A DNA stretch of 64,000 bases. It comes from an uncultured Lachnospiraceae bacterium. Its GTDB lineage: Bacteria; Bacillota; Clostridia; Lachnospirales; Lachnospiraceae. This document shows positions 1 through 8,787 of the stretch, one piece after another; positions within the stretch are counted from its first letter, which is position 1, and every line of letters starts with the position of its first letter. The stretch lies in assembly GCA_902776305.1 (NCBI GenBank), contig CACYPS010000017.1, forward strand, positions 1-64,000, read 5' to 3'. Both the position numbers and the translations under genes were made by a program. Below the pieces are notes generated by a model. It was not told where the DNA came from. It did no database searches and worked only from the letters and a program-made list of their open reading frames with translations.

Positions 1-126
1 CGAGCGAAATAAGTGAGATAGGAAATCTTCGATTTCCGTGATCGAACTTATGCTGTGCAGCGTCCCGACGATGCATTTTTAAATGATGAGACTGATAAGG
101 AATCGCATGTGGGAAGTTTTATTTTC

Positions 127-1194
127 TTATTTTTTACGGTTCTTTTCTATCAGGTCTATAATGACCGAGACTGCATCGCTCTGCTCAGATGCGGCCATGG
201 CGTCTATATATTTCTGTCTGTCGGCATAGAGCTCATCCACACCGTCAATCAGTGTTTTGGTCGTGAGGTTCTCCTCATCGATGACCATGGAAAAGCCCTG
301 GCTCTCAAAACTGTGAGCGTTCAGAATCTGGTCACCGCGGCTCGCTTTGGACGGTAGCGGAATCAGAAGGTTCGGTTTGTTCAGGGTGGCGATCTCACAG
401 ATCGCATTTGCTCCGGCTCTGGAGATGATAAGATCTGCCATGGCAAACAGATCGGGAAGTTCTTCTTTTATATACTCATACTGGATATATCCGTCGGTCC
501 CGACGAGGCGTTCATCGAGCTTGCCGCGACCGCAGAGATGAACTATGTCATAGCGTGTCAGAAGCTCAGGAAGCGCGTCACGCACGGCATTATTCACGGC
601 TACGGCACCGAGCGATCCTCCTGTCACCATGATGATCGGTTTCTCGCCCGAGAAACCGGTGAAGGCGAGACCGGCTTCGCGTGAGCCGGACTTCAGTTCT
701 TCCCGGATCGGAGTACCCGTGAGGACTGCCTTCTCAGCCGGAAGGGTCTTCATTGTCTCCGGAAAGTTGCAGCAGATTACGGTCGCTGCGGGGAGACAGA
801 GCCTGTTCGCCAGTCCCGGCGTCATATCCGACTCGTGTGTGATGACCGGAATGTTAAGGCTTTTGGCGGCACGGACGACAGGGACAGCCACAAATCCGCC
901 CTTGGAAAAGATGATGTCCGGTGATATCTGCTTCAGATATTTTTTTGCTTCGAATACACCTTTCAGGACACGGAAAGGATCGGTAAAATTCTTCAGATCG
1001 AAGTAGCGCCGGAATTTTCCGGTAGCGATTCCGTAATAGGGTATATCATAGTCTTCAATCAGCTTTCTCTCCATTCCTTCATAGGAACCGATGTAACTGA
1101 TTTCATAGCCATGCTCACGCAGTTTGGGAATCAAAGCGATATTCGGGGTCACATGGCCCGCAGTACCTCCGCCTGTAAGTACAATTTTTTTCAT
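127..1194 (-). CDS. murG: UDP-GlcNAc:lipid I GlcNAc transferase MurG
   Basis: MurG transfers GlcNAc from UDP-GlcNAc to lipid I at the inner face of the membrane, making lipid II for peptidoglycan. The product is about 355 residues, normal for the family. The N-terminal glycine-rich loop TGGGTAGHVTPN follows the first strand. The C-terminal half carries ISRAGANAICEI (about residues 257-268) and the SRGDQ stretch of the GT28 donor site. An ATG seven codons upstream is possible, but the ATG at 1194 has AGAGG seven bases before it, so I chose that one. The gene is alone here, away from any dcw cell-division cluster, and has its own promoter candidate at 1224-1252. Function is established for the family; assignment is confident. 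Confidence 0.95.
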   Translation of the reverse strand: MKKIVLTGGGTAGHVTPNIALIPKLREHGYEISYIGSYEGMERKLIEDYDIPYYGIATGKFRRYFDLKNFTDPFRVLKGVFEAKKYLKQISPDIIFSKGGFVAVPVVRAAKSLNIPVITHESDMTPGLANRLCLPAATVICCNFPETMKTLPAEKAVLTGTPIREELKSGSREAGLAFTGFSGEKPIIMVTGGSLGAVAVNNAVRDALPELLTRYDIVHLCGRGKLDERLVGTDGYIQYEYIKEELPDLFAMADLIISRAGANAICEIATLNKPNLLIPLPSKASRGDQILNAHSFESQGFSMVIDEENLTTKTLIDGVDELYADRQKYIDAMAASEQSDAVSVIIDLIEKNRKK

Positions 1195-1223
1195 AGTACG
1201 CCTCTTTTCTGACAATTCATGGT

Positions 1224-1262
1224 ATAATATCTTATCGGAAGTTGCCCGGCAACTTTCGATAA
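1224..1262 (-). promoter_or_regulatory. murG promoter with overlapping palindrome
   Basis: Read on the minus strand, TTGCCG (1252-1247) and TATTAT (1229-1224) are separated by 17 bases and lie about 30 bases before the murG start, a good sigma-A match. The -35 lies inside a long palindrome at 1232-1262: core arms AAGTTGCC/GGCAACTT around one central base, extended by TTATCG/CGATAA after one mismatch. This could be an operator or a hairpin at the start of the divergent intergenic region. Confidence 0.5.
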
Positions 1263-1405
1263 AATTGGCACAAAGAACGGACCGGAGAATATGTCCGTAA
1301 GCATATGGCCACCATTAAGTGATTATACAATAGGCCGATTCATATTTCCAGAAGTATAAGACATCGTTGGGTTGTGTTTTAGATTTGAATGAGAGGTGAG
1401 GCACT

Positions 1406-3028
1406 TTGAAACTTACTTTTATCGGCGCCGATCATGAAGTAACCGGCAGCTGCCATTTTCTTGAAGCGGCAGGCATGAATATTTTAATTGATTACGGCAT
1501 GGAACAGGGTAAAAACATATATGAGAATCTGCCGCTTCCTGTCAGACCGGCAGACATAGATTACGTCTTTCTGACGCATGCACATATCGATCATTCCGGA
1601 AATCTGCCGCTTCTCGCGATCGGCGGTTTCACGGGTCAGATCTTTGCAACACCGGCGACCTGTGATCTATGCGATATAATGCTTCTCGATTCGGCCGGCA
1701 TTCAGGAATTTGAAGCAGAATGGCGGAACAGAAAAGGCAAGAGAAAGGGTGACGCTCCATATATTCCGTACTATACGACGGCGGATGCGGAGCGGATCCT
1801 TCAGCATTTTGTGGAAGTGCCGTACGGAATCGTCCAGGAGATATGCCCGGGGATAAAAATCAGATTCAATGATGTGGGTCATCTGCTCGGCTCTGCCGCC
1901 ATTGAAGTGTGGGTCGAGGAGGGAGGTATAAGGCGCAAGCTGGTGTTCTCCGGAGACGTGGGAAATTCGAATCAGCCGCTCGTCAAAGCCCCTGTAATGA
2001 TTGAGGATGCCGACTATGTCATCATCGAGTCGACATACGGTGACAGGAGCCATTCGCCCAGAACGGATTATGTGTCGCAGCTCGCAGAAGTGATTCAGAG
2101 GACCTTTGACCGCGGCGGAAATGTTGTCATTCCTTCCTTCGCCGTAGGCAGGACTCAGGAAATGCTGTACTTTATCAGACAAATCAAGGAGCAGGGTCTG
2201 ATTCGGGGGCATGAGGATTTTGAAGTGTACATGGACAGCCCGCTTGCGCTGAATGCGACCAACATATTCAACGAGCACACCGCGGATTGTTTTGATGAGG
2301 AAGCGCAGATGCTCCTGCAGGCCGGCATTAACCCGATTTCATTCCCGGGACTTCGTCATGCAACTACTTCGGACGAATCCAAAGAGATTAACTTCGACAA
2401 CAGACCGAAGATCATCATTTCCGCATCCGGTATGTGCGAAGCCGGTCGGATCAAGCATCATCTGAAGCATAACCTGTGGAGATCGGATTCCACTATTCTT
2501 TTCGTGGGCTATCAGGCTGAGGGAACGCTCGGAAGAAAGCTTGTTGAGGGGGCAAAGGAAGTAAAACTGTTCCATGAGCCGATTGCTGTGGCTGCTGAGA
2601 TATGTCAGCTGCCGGGCATTTCGGCACATGCTGATCGGGAAGGTCTTGTCGAGTGGGCGAGAGGATTTCATGAGAAACCGCTCAAGTGCTTTGTTGTGCA
2701 CGGCGAGGATACGGTAACAGATATTTTTGCAGGAGTGCTGAAGGAGAAGCTCGGATGGGACACCATGGCGCCTTATTCCGGGACAGTGTACGATCTCGCC
2801 GCCAACGTCTGTGAAAAGGAGACGACCGGTATTCCGTTCGTTAAGAGGGATGCTGAAGGGAATGCAATCGTTCCGAAGGAGCGCGTCTCGACGCCTTATC
2901 TGCGGCTTGAAAAGACGGCTGAGCGTCTTCTGTCGATTATTCACGCCAACAAGGGACTGGCAAATAAGGATCTTGCGAAGTTTGCCGACCAGCTGAATGC
3001 CCTCTGCGATAAGTGGGACAGGTGGTAA
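1406..3028 (+). CDS. MBL-fold / beta-CASP RNA-processing-type hydrolase
   Basis: A 540-residue metallo-beta-lactamase-fold protein of the beta-CASP/RMMBL class, whose characterised members are exo- and endoribonucleases. The zinc motif THAHIDH is at residues 57-63, followed by a second histidine (GHLLGS) and the metal aspartate (SGDVG). The beta-CASP region follows (PSFAVGRTQE, then SASGMCEAGRIKHHL). The RMMBL tail carries ISAHAD (405-410) and VVHGE (426-430). Length and order match the YSH1/CPSF-like bacterial proteins rather than RNase J. The start is TTG at 1406, preceded by GAGAGGTGAGG. The specific substrate cannot be read from sequence. Confidence 0.88.
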   Translation: MKLTFIGADHEVTGSCHFLEAAGMNILIDYGMEQGKNIYENLPLPVRPADIDYVFLTHAHIDHSGNLPLLAIGGFTGQIFATPATCDLCDIMLLDSAGIQEFEAEWRNRKGKRKGDAPYIPYYTTADAERILQHFVEVPYGIVQEICPGIKIRFNDVGHLLGSAAIEVWVEEGGIRRKLVFSGDVGNSNQPLVKAPVMIEDADYVIIESTYGDRSHSPRTDYVSQLAEVIQRTFDRGGNVVIPSFAVGRTQEMLYFIRQIKEQGLIRGHEDFEVYMDSPLALNATNIFNEHTADCFDEEAQMLLQAGINPISFPGLRHATTSDESKEINFDNRPKIIISASGMCEAGRIKHHLKHNLWRSDSTILFVGYQAEGTLGRKLVEGAKEVKLFHEPIAVAAEICQLPGISAHADREGLVEWARGFHEKPLKCFVVHGEDTVTDIFAGVLKEKLGWDTMAPYSGTVYDLAANVCEKETTGIPFVKRDAEGNAIVPKERVSTPYLRLEKTAERLLSIIHANKGLANKDLAKFADQLNALCDKWDRW

Positions 3029-3165
3029 GCAGAGTTGAAGGGACGCCGCACTAAGGCAGCGTCGCAGCCTTATAGTGCAGAAATTTGAGAATAATGTTCG
3101 CAATATGCGGAATGGAACCTTGATATGCTCTTTTTGTGTGTTTTTTATGAGGGAAGACAGCAGTG

Positions 3166-3230
3166 AAAAACTGCCGTACCCCTGCAGTGCTACAGCTTTT
3201 ACTGTGTGATGCCTGGGTACGGCAGTTTTT
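3166..3230. terminator. Long inverted repeat, probable bidirectional terminator
   Basis: Sixteen-base perfect arms (AAAAACTGCCGTACCC and its complement) flank a 33-base loop between the convergent beta-CASP and TSCPD genes. The stem ends in A5 on one side and T5 on the other, so it could stop transcription from both directions. Confidence 0.7.
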
Positions 3231-3234
3231 CATT

Positions 3235-3483
3235 TCATCTATTTACAGCCGCGCGAAGCGCTTTGGCCAGCTGATCGGGGCAGGAGGTATTCTTAAAACC
3301 GCACTGGATTCCCTCGATCCGGCTTATGCATTCTTCAACGTCCATGCCTTCAACAAGGCGTCCGATGCCTTTCAGGTTTCCGTTGCAACCGCCTTCATAG
3401 GCGACGTTGCTGACTTTTCCGTCTTCAATATCGAAAGTGATTTTTCTTGAACATACCCCTCGGGGCCTGTATTCGTAATGCAT
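3235..3483 (-). CDS. TSCPD domain protein
   Basis: An 82-residue protein that matches the small stand-alone TSCPD family (TIGR03905-like): an N-terminal YRPRGVCSRKITFDI, a glycine/cysteine-rich EGGCNGNLKGI, and the name-giving TSCPDQLA near the C-terminus. The TSCPD module is also found at the end of vitamin B12-dependent ribonucleotide reductases, where its cysteines may bind metal. The function of the free-standing form is not established. It ends next to a bidirectional terminator and is transcribed alone. Confidence 0.85.
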   Translation of the reverse strand: MHYEYRPRGVCSRKITFDIEDGKVSNVAYEGGCNGNLKGIGRLVEGMDVEECISRIEGIQCGFKNTSCPDQLAKALRAAVNR

Positions 3484-3561
3484 AAAAAACTCCTTTACAT
3501 GTGCAAATTTATGACTACTAATTATAGCAGTTCATGTGGTGAGCGGCAACAGATAAAAGTA

Positions 3562-3627
3562 TTCAGGAACACCTCGACGTTCTTGCGAGCGTATCTTAAA
3601 CTCATGTCACAAGTATTGCGCGATGAA
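3562..3627 (-). repeat. Dispersed hairpin repeat family 1, copy D (degenerate)
   Basis: Read on the minus strand this ends in CAAGAACGTCGAGGTGTTCC, the same terminal hairpin seen in copies at 11079-11158, 31844-31919 and 36471-36547. The rest of the element is only weakly matched (ATCGC near the start, a purine-rich centre). The stem survives through G-T pairs. The copy lies between the TSCPD gene and the next gene. Confidence 0.45.
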
Positions 3628-3732
3628 GAATAAAAAGCTCCCCCTTACAATACAGGAGAAAAAGTGTTATCATGGGAAAACACTTTACAAATGTTCCTTT
3701 TCATTTTAAATACGAACTGACAGGAGATTTTT

Positions 3733-3996
3733 ATGAGAATCTGGGGAAAGCTCTGGAAAGACAACCACATGCTGAAGGACACCGTGATTGAAGACTTCAG
3801 CGATGAAACGCGTACCCATAAAGTGTTCAACGCCCTGTATGAAATCTGCGTGGAGTTCGATCTGGGAAAGCCGATCTGGCTGGACAGCAATATCAGCGAA
3901 TTCAAACGGACATCGAAAGCGCGGTTCAGGCAGGACAGCTTCATAGAGACGATTGATTTCGATTATCTGGAACTGCAGGTCATCGAGGAAGATTGA
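3733..3996 (+). CDS. Small conserved-looking hypothetical protein
   Basis: An 87-residue acidic protein beginning MRIWGKLWKDN and ending in ELQVIEED. It has a good ribosome site (CAGGAG, seven bases before ATG) and coding-like codon use. No transmembrane segment, signal peptide or cysteine pattern is visible. I recognise no family with certainty. It sits about 120 bases upstream of greA on the same strand and may be co-transcribed with it. Confidence 0.6.
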   Translation: MRIWGKLWKDNHMLKDTVIEDFSDETRTHKVFNALYEICVEFDLGKPIWLDSNISEFKRTSKARFRQDSFIETIDFDYLELQVIEED

Positions 3997-4113
3997 TAGA
4001 ATGTGCTGTTATGCTTTGGCAGCGGTACTGAAAAAGACGGCAAGTGAAAAGTCTGAGCAAGAGGATTCCGGAGCAGACAACGTGATAGCAATACGGAGGA
4101 TAAAACGCGATAT

Positions 4114-4617
4114 ATGCATGACAAATTAACCAAAAGTGATATAGAGAAAATGGAGAAGGAGATCGAGGAGAGAAAACTGGTAAAACGCCCGGAACTCATC
4201 GAGGCGGTCAAGGAAGCCAGGGCTCAGGGAGACCTTTCCGAAAATTTTGAATACTATGCGGCAAAACGGGAAAAAAATCAGAACGAGAGTCGTATACGCT
4301 ATCTTGAAAATATGATCAAGACCGCGATCATAGTGGAAGATCACGCAGGGGATGATCAGGTGACCATGAACAAATCGGTGGAGATCTATTTTCCGGAAGA
4401 CGATGAGACCGAGACATTCCGCATCGTGACAACAATCAGGGGAAATTCGCTTAAGAACCTGATTTCCATCGACTCCCCTCTGGGAAAGGCACTGCTGCAT
4501 CACAGGGTCGGAGACCGTGTACGCGTGAAAATTAACGAGACGGCGGGATATGATGTGGTCATAAAGAGCATCGGCGATCTGACCGATGAATCGGAGGACG
4601 AGATCCGCAGTTTCTGA
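4114..4617 (+). CDS. greA: Transcription elongation factor GreA/GreB family
   Basis: A 167-residue protein with the Gre layout: an N-terminal antiparallel coiled coil and a C-terminal FKBP-like domain. The coiled-coil tip carries GDLSENFEY (residues 39-47), which holds the acidic pair that enters the RNA polymerase secondary channel and stimulates transcript cleavage in backtracked complexes. The C-terminal part has SPLGKALLHHRVGD, the conserved SPLG motif. The length is close to the usual 158. It could be a paralogue of the main GreA because the sequence is somewhat divergent at the N-terminus. Confidence 0.9.
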   Translation: MHDKLTKSDIEKMEKEIEERKLVKRPELIEAVKEARAQGDLSENFEYYAAKREKNQNESRIRYLENMIKTAIIVEDHAGDDQVTMNKSVEIYFPEDDETETFRIVTTIRGNSLKNLISIDSPLGKALLHHRVGDRVRVKINETAGYDVVIKSIGDLTDESEDEIRSF

Positions 4618-4845
4618 TCGGAAAGCCGGTCTTATGTCACTTTTAACATAATTCAGGGGTCATTTATGGTAAACTGACGAGTCATTAGTAGCAAATTGAC
4701 GGAAATACCATTTTTAATTTGTCAGGTTGACCATAGAACGGACCGCCGGTTTTGGGTATACTGTCAACAGTTAAGAAAAACAAAAGCAATTTGCTGGTAT
4801 CAGCAATCGCAACTGCGGAAAGCAGTAATTAAGGAGGATATAAAA

Positions 4846-5946
4846 ATGGCAGCTCTTTCTCTTCAGCACATTGATAAGACATACCCGAACGGTTACAAGG
4901 CAGTTAAGGATTTCAACCTTGAAATCGCTGACAAGGAATTCATCATCTTCGTAGGTCCGTCCGGATGTGGAAAGTCAACAACTCTTCGTATGATCGCCGG
5001 TCTTGAGGACATCACAGGCGGTACATTCACAATCGACGGCAAGGTCATGAACGACGTTGAGCCGAAGGATCGTGACATCGCGATGGTTTTCCAGAACTAC
5101 GCTCTGTATCCGCATATGACAGTTTTCGATAACATGGCATTCGGCCTTAAGCTCCGCAAGGTTCCGAAGGAGCAGATCAAGAAGCAGGTTGAAGAGGCAG
5201 CTAAGATCCTCGATCTGGACAAGCTCCTTGACCGTAAGCCGAAGGCTCTTTCCGGTGGTCAGAGACAGCGTGTTGCTATGGGACGTGCTATCGTTCGTAA
5301 CCCGAAGGTATTCCTTATGGACGAGCCGCTTTCCAACCTGGATGCTAAACTTCGTGTTCAGATGAGAACAGAGATCTCCAAGCTTCATGACAGACTTGGC
5401 GCAACAATCATCTACGTTACACATGACCAGACAGAGGCTATGACTCTGGGAACAAGAATCGTTGTTATGAAGGACGGTATCGTTCAGCAGATCGACACAC
5501 CGCAGATGCTGTATGATCATCCGGTAAATGAGTTCGTAGCAGGATTCATCGGATCTCCGCAGATGAACTTCATGGATGCTAAGATCTCCAACAAGGGCAA
5601 GACAGTTGAGGTTGGCGGATTCAAGCTTGCACTTTCCGGTGAAAGAGCAGCTAAGCTTGCTGCATATGATGGCAAGACAGTCGTTCTCGGCATTCGTCCG
5701 GAAGATGTACATGATGAGCCTGATTTCCTTGCTAAGCATTCGGAAGCAGTCATCAATGCACAGATCAAGGTTTACGAACTTCTCGGCGCAGAAGTATTCC
5801 TGTATTTCGATTTCGCAGGCAGCCAGATGACAGCCCGTGTAAATCCGCGTACAACAGCTCGTACAGGCGACACAGTTAAGTTTGCTCTTGATATGGAGAA
5901 GGCTCACTTCTTCGACAAAGAGACAGAGATGACAATCGTTGACTGA
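4846..5946 (+). CDS. msmX: Sugar ABC transporter ATPase, MsmX/UgpC type
   Basis: A 366-residue ATPase of the carbohydrate importer class. Walker A GPSGCGKS is at residues 37-44, the Q-loop near 83, signature LSGGQ at 135-139, Walker B VFLMDE at 155-160 and the H-loop at H193. A C-terminal TOBE/MalK regulatory region follows from about residue 235. Such orphan ATPases serve several sugar permeases encoded elsewhere, and no permease lies beside it. The start is the ATG after AAGGAGG at 4831, not upstream. Codon use is strongly biased (GCT, GTT, AAG, CCG), suggesting high expression. A terminator follows directly. Confidence 0.93.
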   Translation: MAALSLQHIDKTYPNGYKAVKDFNLEIADKEFIIFVGPSGCGKSTTLRMIAGLEDITGGTFTIDGKVMNDVEPKDRDIAMVFQNYALYPHMTVFDNMAFGLKLRKVPKEQIKKQVEEAAKILDLDKLLDRKPKALSGGQRQRVAMGRAIVRNPKVFLMDEPLSNLDAKLRVQMRTEISKLHDRLGATIIYVTHDQTEAMTLGTRIVVMKDGIVQQIDTPQMLYDHPVNEFVAGFIGSPQMNFMDAKISNKGKTVEVGGFKLALSGERAAKLAAYDGKTVVLGIRPEDVHDEPDFLAKHSEAVINAQIKVYELLGAEVFLYFDFAGSQMTARVNPRTTARTGDTVKFALDMEKAHFFDKETEMTIVD

Positions 5947-5993
5947 TAAAACAGTTCAGTTCGATTCGAATAAAACGATTTAATAGACAAAGT

Positions 5994-6037
5994 ATCCGCG
6001 AAATATAGTCTTCGGACTGTATTTCGTGGATTTTTTT
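5994..6037 (+). terminator. Rho-independent terminator of msmX
   Basis: The arms ATCCGCGAAATATAGTC and GACTGTATTTCGTGGAT pair with two mismatches around a TTCG tetraloop and run into T7. Confidence 0.9.
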
Positions 6038-6137
6038 GCTTTATTTGACGAAGTGTCTAATGTATAATATTTCTGATTGTCCGTTACAGATAATTGTGAG
6101 ATGGATCCGCGTTTCACAGGCGAAGGGTTTTTGAATA

Positions 6138-7853
6138 ATGAAAAAGAAAGTCATAGCAGGTATACTGGCTATCCTGGTAGCCGGCTCGGGCGCCGGGTGT
6201 GGCAGCAAGGCGGAAAGCAAGCCGGGAAGTGAACGACCGGGTGATGCGTCGGGGACGGATGCAGACCTTTCAGATCAGGAAGATACGACAGTACAGCCTT
6301 CGAGTGATAGTGATGTTTCCGGAGATTATGCTACCGACAGTTCATTTACGGATTTGACGGTATCCGATGAAGCATCCGATCAGAGAAACGAATATGTAAT
6401 CTATTGTCCGGACGAGACCCTGCCGGATATTTTTGTGAGCTGTTATCCCGGGTATAAGGTCGTCTCGGAACCGACCGGAGATGAAGATGGCGTCCGTACT
6501 GCGGAAGGCGAGATCGGGGATATGAAGATTCACTGGGTCATCGCGGATTATCTGACAGATGACGAGATAGCGGGACACCTTGATGAACTTCTCATAGAGC
6601 AGCAGGAGGAAGGTGCTTCAGAATACGACTGGGTCGACCTCTTTGTGATTGATGAGGTGAATATTGAAAAATATATAGGCGACGGGGTGGATGTTTCCCT
6701 GGACCTCAAACATCTCGGAATCCGCAACCGGGAAAGGAGACAGCAGTTTTCCTACACCCGAACGCTCGCAAGAGATGGTTCCCAAGAGCTCGGAGCATCC
6801 TTCGATGTATCTCCGGGCGTATTTCTCTACAGGCGGTCGGTCGCAAATGCCGTTCTCGGTACCGATGATCCCGGCGTTGTAGGTGAATCCGTACGGGATT
6901 GGGAGACCTTTCGGTTGACTGCCGAAAAAACCGGAAAAGCCGGTTATAAAATGCTGGCAGGTTATGATGCGGCGTTTGACGTGTATTCTCAGGCTGTAGA
7001 ACATGACTGGCAGTCGGATGACGGCAGCCTTCAAATCGATGAACATTTGATGCAGTGGGTCGAGACCACGGATGACTTTGTGAAGAAAGGTATCTGCGGC
7101 GATGCGGAGATAGGTTCCGATGAATGGATGGCAGGTATCAAGGGAAAGGGTGATGTCTTCGGATATTTCCTCTCTGCCGAAGAGATCGAAGGTCTCAAAG
7201 ATGAAATCGATGAGAGCAATACGGACAGTTACGGTGATTGGGGGATTGTCCCCGGACCTGCCGGATGGTACAGAGGCGGAAGCTGGCTGTGCGCGGCGGT
7301 CGGGACTCCGAATCCGGAATTTTCTGCGGAAATCATCAGGAATCTGACATGCAATGAGCAGGTGATGCAGGACATTTACGAGAAGACCGGTATCACCGTG
7401 AATAACAGGAACGTGCTTCTCGGATTTGTGGAACCCGAGAATATGATCGGAGAAAGATCGCTTTCTGACAGTCTCAGCGAATCCGTGGACGGGTCTATAA
7501 CGTCCGGCAGCACAGAGGAGCTTGGCAGAGAAGCTGCAACGTCCGAAAGTTTCGAGGTTTCGACAGATGATTCTTCACAAACAGCATCGGGCATTGTGCG
7601 CGGTACAGAAGAGTTTGCGGGAGATGCATTCAGAGACCCGTTTTTCGCAGGCCAGCAGACAGGCCCCGTGTATGATAAGGCGGCCAATGCGGTGCAGAAT
7701 CCGGTCGCGGACTGGGAGAGATGGACCCTGGACGATATGTTCCAGGAAGCCTACTACCCATATTTCAGGGGAGAGTGCAGTCTGAACGATTCCCTCGCTT
7801 CATTCTATCAGAACGCCAAGGGACTGCTTATCACGGAGGATGAGGAATGGTAA
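6138..7853 (+). CDS. Extracellular solute-binding lipoprotein
   Basis: A 571-residue secreted lipoprotein. The signal peptide ends in a lipobox with the lipidated cysteine at C21 (GSGAGC). A serine/aspartate-rich linker of about 60 residues follows, then a region with the general pattern of ABC extracellular sugar-binding proteins (GVFLYRRSVA, WETFRLTAEK, WGIVPGPAGWYRGGSWLCAA). A second serine-rich insertion lies at about residues 440-490. No permease or ATPase follows. It overlaps the next gene by seven bases, so it is translationally coupled to a PucR-like regulator. It may be a sensor component or use a permease elsewhere. The ligand is unknown. Confidence 0.72.
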   Translation: MKKKVIAGILAILVAGSGAGCGSKAESKPGSERPGDASGTDADLSDQEDTTVQPSSDSDVSGDYATDSSFTDLTVSDEASDQRNEYVIYCPDETLPDIFVSCYPGYKVVSEPTGDEDGVRTAEGEIGDMKIHWVIADYLTDDEIAGHLDELLIEQQEEGASEYDWVDLFVIDEVNIEKYIGDGVDVSLDLKHLGIRNRERRQQFSYTRTLARDGSQELGASFDVSPGVFLYRRSVANAVLGTDDPGVVGESVRDWETFRLTAEKTGKAGYKMLAGYDAAFDVYSQAVEHDWQSDDGSLQIDEHLMQWVETTDDFVKKGICGDAEIGSDEWMAGIKGKGDVFGYFLSAEEIEGLKDEIDESNTDSYGDWGIVPGPAGWYRGGSWLCAAVGTPNPEFSAEIIRNLTCNEQVMQDIYEKTGITVNNRNVLLGFVEPENMIGERSLSDSLSESVDGSITSGSTEELGREAATSESFEVSTDDSSQTASGIVRGTEEFAGDAFRDPFFAGQQTGPVYDKAANAVQNPVADWERWTLDDMFQEAYYPYFRGECSLNDSLASFYQNAKGLLITEDEEW

Positions 7854-8755
7854 ACGAAGAGGAAAAGCTGAGACAGTCCATGGAGGAACTGAATCGTCTC
7901 ACCGGCCTGAATCTGACTCTGGAGGCGGACGAACACGCCGATGCGGCAGAGATGATAGAAAAAATCAAACAGATCTCGATGGCCTGGAGGGAGAAGAACA
8001 GCAAGACGACTTTCCTGACGGAGCTCCTCCGCGGAGAGCTGAGCGAAGCGGAGATTGCTTCGAGAGCAGCAAGATTCCATCTTGTCTCCGCGGAGCCGAG
8101 GAATCTCTTTATCATAGAGACCGACGATGAATCGTCGGATATGGTCTATAAAGTTCTGAAGCAGATGTTCACTTCTTCCGGAGACTGGATCGTCAGACTG
8201 GGCGGCAAGCGCATCGCGTTGATCCGTCTGGTTTCGAGAGACCGAAAAAGCGGAAGTGCGGAAGAGACGGCTCGGATGACGGTGGATATGTTAAACGTTG
8301 AGGCGATGGTGAGAGCGAGAGTGGCATTTGCAGAACCTGCAGAAACGCTTGAAGGACTCCCGGGTGCATATCAGGATGCATTGACTGCCCTGACGATCGG
8401 ACGTATATTCTATTCCTATGACACAGTCATCAATTTCAGCAGACTCGGTATCGGCAGGCTGATTAATGAACTTCCGGTCAAGGTGTGTGAGCAGTTCCTG
8501 AAAGAAGTCTACGGGGACAATATCCCTGACGAGTTCGACGAGGAGACGCAGACTACGATCGATACCTTTTTCAGTAATAACCTTAATATATCGGAGACGG
8601 CCAGACAGCTTTATCTGCACAGGAATACTCTGGTCTACCGGCTTGAAAAGCTTCATCAGCTGACCGGGCTTGATATCCGCCTCTTTGAAGACGCCATGAC
8701 ATACAAAGTGGCATCGATGGTGAGGGGATATCTGAAGAGCGGACCGGAGCGATGA
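7847..8755 (+). CDS. PucR/CdaR-like helix-turn-helix regulator
   Basis: A 302-residue cytoplasmic protein. Its C-terminus (from about residue 241) is a PucR-type helix-turn-helix: NISETARQLYLHRNTLVYRL followed by EKLHQLTGLDIR. The central part resembles the GGDEF-like CdaR domain. The N-terminal 50 residues look like a short coiled coil. Proteins of this group activate catabolic genes for purines, sugar acids or similar compounds. The start overlaps the lipoprotein stop, and the hydratase begins 32 bases downstream, so regulation of this operon is likely. The effector is not evident. Confidence 0.8.
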   Translation: MVNEEEKLRQSMEELNRLTGLNLTLEADEHADAAEMIEKIKQISMAWREKNSKTTFLTELLRGELSEAEIASRAARFHLVSAEPRNLFIIETDDESSDMVYKVLKQMFTSSGDWIVRLGGKRIALIRLVSRDRKSGSAEETARMTVDMLNVEAMVRARVAFAEPAETLEGLPGAYQDALTALTIGRIFYSYDTVINFSRLGIGRLINELPVKVCEQFLKEVYGDNIPDEFDEETQTTIDTFFSNNLNISETARQLYLHRNTLVYRLEKLHQLTGLDIRLFEDAMTYKVASMVRGYLKSGPER

Positions 8756-8787
8756 TAAAATAGTAATAATGACGAGGAGGACTAATT

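Noticed and set aside
4975-5907. A 310-codon minus-strand open frame inside msmX
   Set aside because: It is the antisense shadow of a strongly codon-biased gene, with no ribosome site and no recognisable motifs.
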